Shown here: positions 50,309 to 59,549 of the stretch, piece by piece | How positions within the stretch are numbered: position 1 is the stretch's first letter | Layout: the number at the start of each line of letters is the position of its first letter | NCBI GenBank assembly: GCA_028287895.1 | Contig: JAQBOV010000093.1 | Location: 1-62,953, forward strand | Source: Mucilaginibacter sp. | Lineage (GTDB): Bacteria > Bacteroidota > Bacteroidia > Sphingobacteriales > Sphingobacteriaceae | Length of the DNA stretch: 62,953 bases | Direction: 5' to 3' | The notes under the pieces: generated by a model | Told to the model about the DNA's origin: nothing | Databases searched by the model: none | The model's input: the letters and a program-made list of their open reading frames with translations, nothing else | Position numbers and translations under genes: made by a program

Positions 50309-52831
50309 ATGAAATTGAAGTTATTTAATTGCTTTTTAGCGCTATTTATAAGTTTTTCGGCATTTTCGAATGTCAATATTATTAGAAATAAAATATCGGA
50401 CAACAACGATGCTGTCATAGGAAGTTTAACGGGAACTATTACGGATAAGGCCGATGGCAAGCCAATACCAGGCGCCAGTGTTTCCATTCCTGACCTCCGG
50501 ATAGGTACTGTTTCTGATGCAAATGGAAAATACACCATCAATAGATTACCAAAAGGGATTTACCTGGTACAAGTTAGTTTTATCGGCTACAGGACTTTTA
50601 ACCAGAGGGTTGATTTTTCAAAAAATGGCGAATTGAGTGTTCAATTACAAACTTCATCGATTGAAGCCGGAGAAGTAGTAATTACCGGGGTAAGCAAGGC
50701 TACCGAAATAAAAAGAGACCCGGTACCGATGGTTGCAGTAGGCAAAACATTTATCGATCAGCGGTCTGCATCCGGGAATGTGATTGATGAGATAGCAAAC
50801 CTGCCTGGGATAAGTGCGGTCACCACCGGCCCCAATGTTTCCAAACCTTTTATACATGGCTTAGGTTATAACCGCGTGGTGACAATGGAGGATGGCATAC
50901 GCCAGGAAGGCCAGCAATGGGGTGATGAACACGGTATAGAAGTAGATCAGAATTCCATAGACCGGATTGAAATTATCAAGGGCCCGGCAAGCTTAAGCTA
51001 CGGGTCAGATGCACTTGGCGGTGTAGTAAACTTATTGACTCCTCCTCCTGTTCCGGAAGGTAAAATATCAGGTTCTGTACAAGGCACATATGGCACCAAC
51101 CAGGGACTGCTGAACGGTTCGTTCCGCCTGCAGGGAAATAACAACGGCCTGGTATGGGGCACCATTATATCAGCTAAGGAAGCAAAAGACTATCAAAACC
51201 AGCACGATGGACGGGTATATGGAACCGGTTACCGCGAGAAGGATGCGCGTGTAATGCTTGGTTTAAATAAATCATGGGGCTACTCCTACCTGAATGCTTC
51301 TATATTTGATGATCAGCAGGAAATACCGGACGGCAGTCGTGATTCGGCTACCCGTAAATTTACAAGGCAGATCAATGATGAAGACATCTTTCGGCCCATT
51401 GTCCCCGGGTCAGTACTCAATTCATATGGCATTACACCGGTACATCAACATGTTCAGCTTTATCGTATTTATGATAACAGTAACTTTGTTTTAGGAAGCG
51501 GCAACCTGATCGTTAATCTGGGTTACCAATACAGCCATAGAAGGGAGTTTACCCACCCTACCGAGCCCGATGTTGCGGGTTTGAATTTAAATTTGAACAC
51601 TTATACTTATGATGTAAAGTATAATTTCAACCTGGGCAACGACTATGAAACCTCAGTTGGCGTTAACGGAATGTATCAAACCAATACTTTAGGCCAAAGT
51701 ACTGCCTTTCCAATACCGGCTTATCACCAGTTTGATATCGGGCCTTTCTTTATTATAAAAAAGAGCTACGGAAAATTAGATCTTTCCGCCGGAGCAAGAT
51801 ACGACAGGCGTTCGTTCAGCGGACAAGCTGCCTATATCGATACCTCGAAGGCATTTTATCCTTCGCTTTATACCGGTTCTAATCCAACCACCGCCCCTAA
51901 TGTCGTTCCGCAATTCAGCGCCCTGAACAAAACATTTTCAGGTGCTACGGGAAGCTTCGGTGCTACTTATAATTTCTCGGATGCTTTCCTTATCAAGGCT
52001 AATATCGCACGTGGTTTCCGGGCGCCAAGTATAGCAGAACTGTCTGCTAACGGCCCAGACCCGGGCTCACAGATCTATCACGTAGGGAACAGCAATTTTA
52101 AACCTGAATTTAATATGCAGGAAGACATTGGTGCCTTCATTACACTGCCAAATGTTTCCTTTAGCGTAGAGTTGTTCAACAATAATATTCAAAATTACAT
52201 ATTCCAGGAACAGGAACTTAATGCGGATGGCACGCCGGTTATAACTCAGGGGTACAACACCTTTACTTATGTGCAAAGCAAAGCACGTATCAACGGCGGG
52301 GAGTTTAGCCTTGATCTGCATCCCGTGCCGTGGTTACATTTTCAAAACTCACTGAGTTTAACTTATGGCCAGAACTTAGGTAACGGCGGCCCTGTGGCGG
52401 ACAGCCTGAAATATTTGCCTTTCATACCCCCGCTGCATACGCACTCAGAACTGCGCGCCAATTTTTCCAAGGGATTCGGCATTTTCCGGAGTGTTTACGG
52501 CTTTGCCGGCTTTGACCACTATAACGCGCAGAATAGGTTTTTCGCAGCTTATGGCACCGAGACCTACACCGCAGGTTATAATTTATTAAGTGCTGGCATT
52601 GGTGGAAACTGGGTTGATGCAAGCGGAAAGACCATACTGAAACTGTTTGTTGAAGGCACTAACCTTGCTAATGTTAATTACCAATCGAACATGAGCAGAC
52701 TAAAGTACTTTGATAACCCGACCGTGCCGCCAGGCGTACAGCCCGGTATTTTTAACATGGGCCGGAACATCAGTTTTAAAGTAGTGGTACCGTTTGACCT
52801 TTCACCGCATCCACACTCAAAAGCGATCTGA
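50309..52831 (+). CDS. TonB-dependent outer-membrane receptor with carboxypeptidase-like N-terminal domain
   Basis: An 840-residue receptor. A signal peptide (MKLKLFNCFLALFISFSAFS) leads to a CarboxypepD_reg-like domain (about 40-115, GTITDKADGKPIPGASVSIP), a plug domain (about 125-240, VVITGVSKATEIKRDPVPM, GLGYNRVVTMEDGIRQEGQQ, DRIEIIKGPASLSYGSDALG) and a 22-strand barrel. There is no SusD gene, so it is not a SusC type. GxxWGDEHG and a preceding Cys/His-rich protein suggest a metal or metallophore ligand; this is inference. A strong bidirectional terminator follows. Confidence 0.93.
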   Translation: MKLKLFNCFLALFISFSAFSNVNIIRNKISDNNDAVIGSLTGTITDKADGKPIPGASVSIPDLRIGTVSDANGKYTINRLPKGIYLVQVSFIGYRTFNQRVDFSKNGELSVQLQTSSIEAGEVVITGVSKATEIKRDPVPMVAVGKTFIDQRSASGNVIDEIANLPGISAVTTGPNVSKPFIHGLGYNRVVTMEDGIRQEGQQWGDEHGIEVDQNSIDRIEIIKGPASLSYGSDALGGVVNLLTPPPVPEGKISGSVQGTYGTNQGLLNGSFRLQGNNNGLVWGTIISAKEAKDYQNQHDGRVYGTGYREKDARVMLGLNKSWGYSYLNASIFDDQQEIPDGSRDSATRKFTRQINDEDIFRPIVPGSVLNSYGITPVHQHVQLYRIYDNSNFVLGSGNLIVNLGYQYSHRREFTHPTEPDVAGLNLNLNTYTYDVKYNFNLGNDYETSVGVNGMYQTNTLGQSTAFPIPAYHQFDIGPFFIIKKSYGKLDLSAGARYDRRSFSGQAAYIDTSKAFYPSLYTGSNPTTAPNVVPQFSALNKTFSGATGSFGATYNFSDAFLIKANIARGFRAPSIAELSANGPDPGSQIYHVGNSNFKPEFNMQEDIGAFITLPNVSFSVELFNNNIQNYIFQEQELNADGTPVITQGYNTFTYVQSKARINGGEFSLDLHPVPWLHFQNSLSLTYGQNLGNGGPVADSLKYLPFIPPLHTHSELRANFSKGFGIFRSVYGFAGFDHYNAQNRFFAAYGTETYTAGYNLLSAGIGGNWVDASGKTILKLFVEGTNLANVNYQSNMSRLKYFDNPTVPPGVQPGIFNMGRNISFKVVVPFDLSPHPHSKAI

Positions 52832-52840
52832 TATTCTCTG

Positions 52841-52884
52841 AAAAAAAATCCCGCCTTAAACTTAAACGGCGGGATTTTTTTTTT
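52841..52884. terminator. Strong bidirectional terminator (TonB receptor and hisS)
   Basis: TCCCGCC (52849-52855) pairs with GGCGGGA (52868-52874); the flanking A8 and T10 runs extend the stem and provide a T-tract in both directions. It lies between the convergent receptor gene and hisS. Confidence 0.85.
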
Positions 52885-52931
52885 AAGATATGATGCCAGA
52901 GTTCAAAAAGCAGTTTAAAAACGGCGCGCCC

Positions 52932-54305
52932 TTATTGAATTAACTTCTCCAGGATCTGCTTAGCTGGTAGTTTCTCCTGTAAACCGCTTGTCATATCTTT
53001 AAAGCTCAGCAAACCGCTTTGCATTTCATCGCTGCCGATCACAATGGTATAGTGAATCTGCTTGTTATTGGCGTATTCCAGTTGCTTCTTGATCTTGGTG
53101 CCTGCGGGATATAGTTCGGTATTGATATTACTGTTCCGTAATTCCTGTAAAAGGGGCAAAGCGTATTTTTCCCCTTCCTTATCAAAACAGCAGATAAGCA
53201 CCCGTGTGCTTTGGTTAGTTGTGACCGGGAACAGGTTAAGCTCCTCCATTACATCATAAATACGGTCGGCGCCGAAAGATATGCCCGCGCCGGTAAGGTC
53301 TTTCAGTCCAAACATCCCTGTAAGGTCATCATACCTGCCGCCGCCACCGATACTGCCCATGGCGACCTCGTTGGTTTTTACTTCAAAAATGGCGCCGGTA
53401 TAATAGTTTAATCCGCGGGCAAGGGTAATGTCCAGTTCTAAGGTTGCAGTTTTAAGTTCGCAGCTTGCAATGTAATCCAAAACCGATTGAATCTCATCAC
53501 ATCCTTTTAAGCCGATTGCAGAACTTGCTAATGCTTCCCGCAAGCTTGCCAGCTTCATCTCATTAGTGCCTTGCAACAATATCACAGGCTTTATCTTTTC
53601 AATATCAGCCTGGTTAAACCCTCGCTCTCGCAGCTCTTTAATCACCCCGTCAAGCCCAATTTTATCAAGTTTATCTATAGCAACGGTCAGATCAATGACA
53701 TTATCGTTTTTATCTATAATTTCAGCAATCCCGGATAGAATTTTTCTATTGTTAAGTTTAATAGTAAAATCTTTAAGTCCTAATTTGCACAAAGCCTCAT
53801 CATAGATCATTACAAACTCAGCCTCATTGAGCAGGGAATCTGAGCCTACCACATCGGCATCACATTGATAAAATTCGCGGTAACGGCCACGCTGCGGCCT
53901 GTCGGCCCTCCACACCGGTTGCACCTGGAAGCGCTTGAAAGGAAAGGTGATCTCGTTCTGATGCATTACCACATAACGAGCGAATGGAACAGTGAGATCG
54001 TAACGGAGTGCTTTTTCGGACAGCTCACCGGTTATCAGTTGTGAGTTATAGGTTGTCAGCTTCTGCTGGTCTACTTTTGAAAGAAAATCACCGCTATTCA
54101 ATATCTTAAAAATCAATTTATCCCCCTCATCGCCATATTTGCCCATCAGCGTACTTAAATTCTCTATCGCAGGCGTTTCTATCTGTTGATAACCGTATTT
54201 GCGAAAAACGCCTTTTATGGTGTCAAAAATATAATTACGTTTAGCCATTTCGGCCGGAGAAAAGTCGCGGGTGCCTTTAGGTACAGATGGTTTGATGGAT
54301 GCCAT
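52932..54305 (-). CDS. hisS: Histidyl-tRNA synthetase
   Basis: Charges tRNA-His. A 457-residue class IIa synthetase with PSVPKGTRDFSPAEM at the N-terminus, motif 2 PVWRADRPQRGRYREFYQCD, the histidine A loop ARGLNYYTGAIFEV, motif 3 AGISFGADRI, and a C-terminal anticodon domain (about 365-455). All key blocks are intact. A -7 element sits five bases before its ATG on the minus strand. Confidence 0.96.
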   Translation of the reverse strand: MASIKPSVPKGTRDFSPAEMAKRNYIFDTIKGVFRKYGYQQIETPAIENLSTLMGKYGDEGDKLIFKILNSGDFLSKVDQQKLTTYNSQLITGELSEKALRYDLTVPFARYVVMHQNEITFPFKRFQVQPVWRADRPQRGRYREFYQCDADVVGSDSLLNEAEFVMIYDEALCKLGLKDFTIKLNNRKILSGIAEIIDKNDNVIDLTVAIDKLDKIGLDGVIKELRERGFNQADIEKIKPVILLQGTNEMKLASLREALASSAIGLKGCDEIQSVLDYIASCELKTATLELDITLARGLNYYTGAIFEVKTNEVAMGSIGGGGRYDDLTGMFGLKDLTGAGISFGADRIYDVMEELNLFPVTTNQSTRVLICCFDKEGEKYALPLLQELRNSNINTELYPAGTKIKKQLEYANNKQIHYTIVIGSDEMQSGLLSFKDMTSGLQEKLPAKQILEKLIQ

Positions 54306-54310
54306 GGGCG

Positions 54311-54318
54311 CAAAGGTA
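54311..54318 (-). promoter_or_regulatory. -7 element directly before hisS
   Basis: On the minus strand TACCTTTG is followed by CGCCC and the hisS ATG at 54305. This implies a leaderless hisS message and argues against a T-box or attenuator in the leader. Confidence 0.5.
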
Positions 54319-54388
54319 ATATGATTTCAGGATTATCGCGATCAAAATCGAGTAATCTCGAGTCAATCATGGTTCAGACAAAATAACA

Positions 54389-54396
54389 TAAATTTG
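54389..54396 (+). promoter_or_regulatory. -7 element directly before the second GNAT gene
   Basis: TAAATTTG, then CTTC, then the ATG at 54401. It is divergent from the hisS element, so both genes in this 95-base gap appear to have leaderless messages. Confidence 0.5.
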
Positions 54397-54400
54397 CTTC

Positions 54401-54904
54401 ATGCATATCATCGCCCAAACACCGCTTTTTGTTATCCGAAATTTTCAGCCTGAAGAAGAAGATATCTATATGGCCCTTTTTGATGATGCGCGGGTTACGC
54501 TGCACTTGCCCAGCAGGAGCCGTAAAGAACATATAAAAATATTTAAAGAAACGTTGAATGATTATGCCAGACATAAGGTTTTAGGACGATGGGGAATGTT
54601 CAATACTATAGATGGTGAATTTATCGGTTTGTGTTTACTAAGAAAATTCGATGATGAAGATGGGAAAGTGGAGTTGGGTTATGTGCTGCATAAAAAGTAC
54701 TGGGGACAGGGTATTGCCAGCGAAATGGCAGTACTAATGATCAGTTATGGATTTACTCATGCTAATGCCCTTGAAATTGTCGCCGTAACCACATTGGAGA
54801 ATGTCGGATCGCAAAAAGTACTGCAAAAAGCAGGATTAACGCGCATGGATAATTATAAGAGGGACCGGGAAGAGCTGGCTTATTTTAGAATAATAAGAAA
54901 ATGA
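54401..54904 (+). CDS. GNAT acetyltransferase (RimJ/RimL type)
   Basis: A 167-residue acetyltransferase: LFVIRNFQPEEEDIYMALFDD, VELGYVLHKKYWGQGIASEM (GYV/Q-G-x-A acetyl-CoA loop), ALEIVAVTTLENVGSQKVLQ and KAGLTRMDNYKRD, the pattern of RimJ/RimL-type enzymes that act on protein N-termini or small amines. The substrate is unknown. The sequence after its stop continues in another frame for about 20 codons (NETRLKLFKKETKIYPDIAE), which may be chance or a frameshifted tail. Confidence 0.88.
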   Translation: MHIIAQTPLFVIRNFQPEEEDIYMALFDDARVTLHLPSRSRKEHIKIFKETLNDYARHKVLGRWGMFNTIDGEFIGLCLLRKFDDEDGKVELGYVLHKKYWGQGIASEMAVLMISYGFTHANALEIVAVTTLENVGSQKVLQKAGLTRMDNYKRDREELAYFRIIRK

Positions 54905-55113
54905 GACCAGGCTAAAGTTGTTTAAAAAAGAGACGAAGATATACCCGGATATTGCGGAAGAGATTTAAATTAATAGCTCAAGGTTGCCCGTTATAATACA
55001 TCGTGCCTTACTATCGCCGACAAGGAGCCTGCCCAAAATTTTGTGCAACAGCCAGCTCCGCTGTATTAAAACGCACTTCTTTCATCAAAAAAAAATCATT
55101 AATTGGTTTTTAG

Positions 55114-55557
55114 CTAAACGCTACCCGATAGCTGCTTAATAATATCTTTACACCCCTGTTCTATCATTTCGAAAACTGTCTCAAACTCACTTTCGTCAAA
55201 GTAAGGGTCGGGCACTTCCTTATCGCCTAATAAGAGTTTGACTTTTGCCGATGACTGCTCATCAGGTGCCATGGCAAGTACGTCTGATCGATTGTATTTA
55301 TCCATCACCAGTATCAGGTCGAATGCGTTGAAATCATGCCTTGTGAATTGCCTGCACACCTGGGTGCTGATATCCATACCATGATTAAGTGCAGTACGTA
55401 CCGAGCGCCTGTCAGGCCCTTCACCTACATGCCAGTCGCCTGTTCCGGCGGAATCAATCTGCCAGTCGAGCCCATTCTGCCCGACCAGTTGCTGCATGAT
55501 CCCCTCGGCCAATGGCGAACGGCAAATATTACCCAGGCAAACCATTAGTATTTTCAT
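55114..55557 (-). CDS. Low-molecular-weight protein-tyrosine phosphatase
   Basis: A 147-residue enzyme with the P-loop MVCLGNICRSPLAEG (nucleophile Cys7, Arg13) and DPYFDESEFETVF, which carries the general acid Asp. No capsule or kinase genes are adjacent, so the target is open. The gap before it (54905-55113) holds no gene I can support. Confidence 0.95.
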   Translation of the reverse strand: MKILMVCLGNICRSPLAEGIMQQLVGQNGLDWQIDSAGTGDWHVGEGPDRRSVRTALNHGMDISTQVCRQFTRHDFNAFDLILVMDKYNRSDVLAMAPDEQSSAKVKLLLGDKEVPDPYFDESEFETVFEMIEQGCKDIIKQLSGSV

Positions 55558-55663
55558 TTCTTATGATTGAAAGGTTGCTGGGTTTGGAATGTTTTAAAGC
55601 CGGCTTATTGATTGTATAACATCACTTTTCAACTTCGAAATATCCCAACCTGCAACAAAAACC

Positions 55664-56461
55664 TTAACCAAATAATTGATTCAATATCCCTGCCAACCTT
55701 ACTCCGGCTTTTAACAGTCGCTGGTTGAGGATATCGATATGATTAAAATTGTATTTGTAGGCATTCAACGAGTCTCCTGATTTCACTTCAGAATATATCT
55801 TTTCAGCCAGCTGGTTCGATTCAAAAAGCCATTCGCTTATTGGTGCCTTTTGCCATTCGGCTCGCTGTGCAGCAGTGGTATAATTAATGGAAGAGGTGTA
55901 TTCGGTATAACTTAATTGCTGAAATTCGATTAGTTGAGAATCCCATACCGAGTGCAGGTTGGTTGGGTTATTAAACCAGGTTACCTTGATATCATTACCA
56001 CCCTTGTCTTCCGTATGGCCGGCATGCAACGGCTGATGCACATCTTCGGCGATATGGATAAGCATGCGCAGGTACAGCAATTTGTTCTCCCTGGTCAGGT
56101 CTTTCTTTTTTAACTCACCAATCAAAAAATTCAATTTGGTATATGCATCTACTTTGGTGTCCCGATTCAAATATTCCTGCAGTTCAGCATAGGTGTAGAC
56201 TTTGTCCAGGTCGATATAGTGCCAGATGGATAGATAATTGTAGTTTGGATCTGATTTAATGAAATCGGCCCAGTTGCTGGTGATGGCAATGCTTTCATTA
56301 CCCAAAATTGCCTTTATAGCTACGCGTGCTTTGGGTGTTAAATAACTGTCGGCTATTTGTCCGGCTATGCGATGTCCTTCAGCTCCCCATGCCATTGATC
56401 GCAGGGGGGTATAAATAATAGCGATACCAAGAAATAGTTTTTTAAAAATGTTCACTTTCAT
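55664..56461 (-). CDS. Secreted S1/P1 nuclease
   Basis: A zinc nuclease for single-stranded DNA and RNA. After the signal peptide the mature end is WGAEGHRIAG, so Trp25 becomes the N-terminal zinc ligand with His30. Other trinuclear zinc ligands appear in order: WADFIKSD, WHYIDLD, LIHIAEDVHQPLHAGH, GGNDIKV and NLHSVWDSQLI. All are intact. It likely scavenges nucleotides outside the cytoplasm. The upstream lipoprotein gene ends one base before it begins. Confidence 0.95.
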   Translation of the reverse strand: MKVNIFKKLFLGIAIIYTPLRSMAWGAEGHRIAGQIADSYLTPKARVAIKAILGNESIAITSNWADFIKSDPNYNYLSIWHYIDLDKVYTYAELQEYLNRDTKVDAYTKLNFLIGELKKKDLTRENKLLYLRMLIHIAEDVHQPLHAGHTEDKGGNDIKVTWFNNPTNLHSVWDSQLIEFQQLSYTEYTSSINYTTAAQRAEWQKAPISEWLFESNQLAEKIYSEVKSGDSLNAYKYNFNHIDILNQRLLKAGVRLAGILNQLFG

Positions 56462-56462
56462 A

Positions 56463-56975
56463 TCACAATGGTTTTGGGTTGCAGGCAGTATGCTTTATTA
56501 AATGTGCATTGATGGGTATAACGCTTGAGGTACTTGAAAATTGAATAAGCGAATCGGTTTTTTTGCTGACCTTAAAAAACTCTTCATAAATACCAGAGCG
56601 GAAGCATCCGCCCTCTTGCTTTAAACTATAATCGGCATTGCAAAATTGACCCTTTAAATGCAGCGTATCTTTGCCTTGCTGGTAGCTGCCCCGTACATAT
56701 TCGGACCAATGGCCCGAACTCATGCACGTATCGGGCCCGTTATTAACTTTGCTGAAGGAGTTGATCTTTACAAAAAAAGAATCGCAACTGAATTTAAAAT
56801 GGTAAATAGAATATTGCAGCAATTGCTTTTCCTTCAGGACCGAATCCTGTTGCCACTCACCCTGCAAATAAACTTCGCCCTTCCCCTGCGTATCGGGATT
56901 TGACAAACATGACGTTAAACTAAAGGCCATTAGTAAGATGAAAGGTAAAAGGCGAAAGGCGAAGGGTTTTTGCAT
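56463..56975 (-). CDS. Lipoprotein of unknown function
   Basis: A 170-residue lipoprotein: hydrophobic signal with lipobox LTSC (Cys23). The mature part has beta-rich repeats (GEVYLQGEWQQDSVL, YSIYHFKFSCDSFFVKIN, GHWSEYVRGSYQQGKDTLHL) reminiscent of lipocalin-like small Bacteroidota lipoproteins. Ends with Cys-rich HTACNPKPL. It is one base apart from the S1/P1 nuclease gene and probably co-transcribed with it. Function unknown. Confidence 0.8.
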   Translation of the reverse strand: MQKPFAFRLLPFILLMAFSLTSCLSNPDTQGKGEVYLQGEWQQDSVLKEKQLLQYSIYHFKFSCDSFFVKINSFSKVNNGPDTCMSSGHWSEYVRGSYQQGKDTLHLKGQFCNADYSLKQEGGCFRSGIYEEFFKVSKKTDSLIQFSSTSSVIPINAHLIKHTACNPKPL

Positions 56976-57037
56976 GTTGTAAACAAAGACGAAAATTAAG
57001 CCCCTCTCTACAGAGCAGGGCTTTGGGTTGAGGCTTT

Positions 57038-58435
57038 TTATTTCAAACTTCCGATCATATCTTCAGGGCGTACCCACTGGTCAAACTGCTCATTGGTCAG
57101 GTAACCTAATCCAATGGCTGCCTCGCGCAATGATGAATTTTCCTTTAAAGCTGTTTTGGCAATTTTTGCGGCTTTTTCATAACCGATATGCGGGTTAAGT
57201 GCAGTAACCAGCATCAGTGAATTTTCCAAATGCTTTTTAATACCGGCATAATTCGGCGCTATGCCCACAGCGCAATGATCATTAAACGATACACAAGCAT
57301 CACCAATCAAGCGCGCCGATTGTAAAAAGTTAGCTGCCATGACCGGTTTAAATACATTCAGCTCGTAATGACCGTTTGAGCCGGCTATGGAAATAGTTAC
57401 GTCATTACCCATTACTTGTGCAGCCACCATTGTCACTGCCTCGTTTTGGGTAGGGTTTACTTTTCCCGGCATTATAGATGAACCCGGTTCATTATCAGGA
57501 ATATGTATCTCACCGATACCTGAGCGCGGTCCGGAAGCCAGCATGCGGATATCATTTGCTATTTTCATTAAGGATACGGCGATCTGTTTCAACGCGCCAT
57601 GGCTCTCCACAATTGCATCATGGGCAGCCAGAGCTTCGAATTTATTTTCGGCAGTACGGAAAGGCAGGTTGGTAAATTTGGCAATGTATTCAGCCACTTT
57701 TACATCATATCCTTTTGGCGTATTGATACCTGTACCAACTGCCGTGCCGCCTAATGCAAGTTCAGCCAGGTGATCCAGTGTATTTCTGAGGGCTTTTAAG
57801 CCATGATTCAATTGCGATACATAACCAGAAAATTCCTGGCCCAGGGTAAGCGGCGTAGCATCCATCAGGTGGGTACGACCGATTTTTACCACACTTTTAA
57901 AATCTTCGGACTTTGCCTGTAAGGTATCACGCAGTTTTTCAATGCCCGGTATGGTCACATCCATTACCATTTTGTAGGCGGCGATGTGCATAGCGGTAGG
58001 ATAGGTATCATTTGACGATTGCGATTTGTTCACATCATCATTTGGGTGGATAAAGGTTTTGCCTTCGCCCAACTTGTTTTCCTGTAACACATGAGAGCGG
58101 TTGGCAATCACCTCGTTCACATTCATGTTCGACTGTGTTCCAGATCCTGTCTGCCATATTACCAGCGGAAATTCAGCATCCAGCTTACCTGCAAGTATCT
58201 CATGGCAAACCTTTGCTATCAGATCCCGCTTTTCAGCAGGTAACACGCCGAGGTCGGTATTGGTATAAGCCGCAGCTTTTTTAAGATAAGCAAAAGCGGC
58301 AATGATCTCCTTCGGCATAGATGCTTCGGGCCCTATTTTAAAATTATTCCGTGAACGTTCGGTTTGTGCTCCCCAGTATTTGTCGGCAGGTACCTGTACC
58401 TCGCCCATGGTATCGTGTTCAGTTCTGAAACTCAT
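57038..58435 (-). CDS. fumC: Fumarate hydratase class II
   Basis: Interconverts fumarate and malate in the TCA cycle. A 465-residue tetrameric enzyme with [39 protein letters not shown] and the signature [14 protein letters not shown] -7 element TAACTTTG lies at 58462-58469 on the minus strand, leaving a leader of about 20 bases. All active-site blocks are intact. Confidence 0.97.
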   Translation of the reverse strand: MSFRTEHDTMGEVQVPADKYWGAQTERSRNNFKIGPEASMPKEIIAAFAYLKKAAAYTNTDLGVLPAEKRDLIAKVCHEILAGKLDAEFPLVIWQTGSGTQSNMNVNEVIANRSHVLQENKLGEGKTFIHPNDDVNKSQSSNDTYPTAMHIAAYKMVMDVTIPGIEKLRDTLQAKSEDFKSVVKIGRTHLMDATPLTLGQEFSGYVSQLNHGLKALRNTLDHLAELALGGTAVGTGINTPKGYDVKVAEYIAKFTNLPFRTAENKFEALAAHDAIVESHGALKQIAVSLMKIANDIRMLASGPRSGIGEIHIPDNEPGSSIMPGKVNPTQNEAVTMVAAQVMGNDVTISIAGSNGHYELNVFKPVMAANFLQSARLIGDACVSFNDHCAVGIAPNYAGIKKHLENSLMLVTALNPHIGYEKAAKIAKTALKENSSLREAAIGLGYLTNEQFDQWVRPEDMIGSLK

Positions 58436-58557
58436 GGTATTTTTATGAATTATTTGCCAGGCAAAGTTAGGGTTTTATATGATGTAGGATAATGTAAAAA
58501 GTATTCTTTTTGATACAAATTCTACGGTCACTCGCATGGTCTGTGTCTTCACAGGTT

Positions 58558-58683
58558 ATGACTAAAGCTACGTGTGAACAGCCGGTAAAAGAGGCACTAC
58601 TCCCAGATCATCCTAACGCCGGAAGAACCAAGAAGACCGCTGTTGAAGTCAGAATAAATATCAAAAAAAGCAAGGATAACTGA
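58558..58683 (+). CDS. Possible small protein, 41 residues, weak support
   Basis: An ATG frame (MTKATCEQPVKEALLPDHPN then AGRTKKTAVEVRINIKKSKDN) in the 436-base gap between fumC and the DUF6624 gene. It is basic and has no homology I recognise; no -7 element was found. It could be chance. The rest of the gap shows no gene. Confidence 0.22.
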   Translation: MTKATCEQPVKEALLPDHPNAGRTKKTAVEVRINIKKSKDN

Positions 58684-58830
58684 GCCATAAAGGGTTTTAT
58701 TCGACCGCTGCAGGAAGGGCTAACATAATTTTTAAAACGAAGATTTTACGATACTTCATTATTCAGACCGCACCTATCCTTGTTGTTATTAACTATAGCT
58801 GCCCTGTCAGGACACAGATAACGGGCGCGA

Positions 58831-58861
58831 GATTTGCGAAGTTTTAAAAACTTCGCAAATC
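58831..58861. terminator. Long palindrome after the DUF6624 gene
   Basis: GATTTGCGAAGTTTT (58831-58845) and AAAACTTCGCAAATC (58847-58861) are exact reverse complements with one base between; the physical stem is about 13 bp. It lies ten bases past the stop. No T-run follows on either strand. Confidence 0.55.
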
Positions 58862-58871
58862 TTAAAATGCC

Positions 58872-59528
58872 TTATTGAATATCACTTAGCTTTATCACGC
58901 GATAAGCCACGCCGAGCCGGATAGCATTTTGTTCAACTGTGCTTGTGAAATCTGCCGTCTTTCGCCGCTCATTTACCTTCTCAGGGTCCTTAATTGGCCA
59001 TACGATGCATTCGTCAGTAATATTTTTGAACTTACGGCAGATCACCTGCGTACCATAAACCTGTTCCTTTCCCTGGTTCATCAGATCACGGTCGAGCATC
59101 ATCGCATATAACCGGTACGGCAGTTCATTCTCATCGGCAGCCTTTTTCATCATAAGCATGTATTGATGAATTTTGTTCGAATGCTGTATGATATACCAGG
59201 CAGCTTTATTGGCGGGCGTATCTACTAATGTTCTGCCCGGATAACCGTATTTATTAAATACTGATTCAATAAACACTACGTTAAGCGAATCGAGCCTGTT
59301 TTGCAGCCTCCAGTAATGTGTGCTTGCATCTCCCGCCGCTTTAAAAGAAAGGCTTTTTGTTGTAGAGTCGGCCTTTTGAGGATTCATCAGCATCATCAGC
59401 GTATCGCGGTATTTCTGATCGAGCACCATGATGCTATCCATTTGTTTTTTAAGGGCATGATTTATTTTATGCTGGCCGCAGGCAATACCAGAGATCGTGA
59501 CCAGGCAGGCTACCATTATCTTTCTCAT
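58872..59528 (-). CDS. Secreted DUF6624-like protein
   Basis: Signal peptide MRKIMVACLVTISGIACG, then helical sequence with the DUF6624 pattern: NKYGYPGRTLVDTPANKAAW with IIQHSNKIHQYMLMM, LLDRDL-like MMLDRDLMNQGKEQVYGTQV, and IKDPEKVNERRKTA. The family is unknown in function but common in secreted Bacteroidota proteins. Name is from memory. It lies 21 bases after a TPR gene and may be co-transcribed. Confidence 0.75.
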   Translation of the reverse strand: MRKIMVACLVTISGIACGQHKINHALKKQMDSIMVLDQKYRDTLMMLMNPQKADSTTKSLSFKAAGDASTHYWRLQNRLDSLNVVFIESVFNKYGYPGRTLVDTPANKAAWYIIQHSNKIHQYMLMMKKAADENELPYRLYAMMLDRDLMNQGKEQVYGTQVICRKFKNITDECIVWPIKDPEKVNERRKTADFTSTVEQNAIRLGVAYRVIKLSDIQ

Positions 59529-59549
59529 ATAAGTTCGTATACGTTATTT

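Noticed and set aside
54905..54966. Shifted-frame tail after the second GNAT gene (ETRLKLFKKETKIYPDIAE)
   Set aside because: The GNAT protein is already of normal length with a complete fold; the short tail may be chance.
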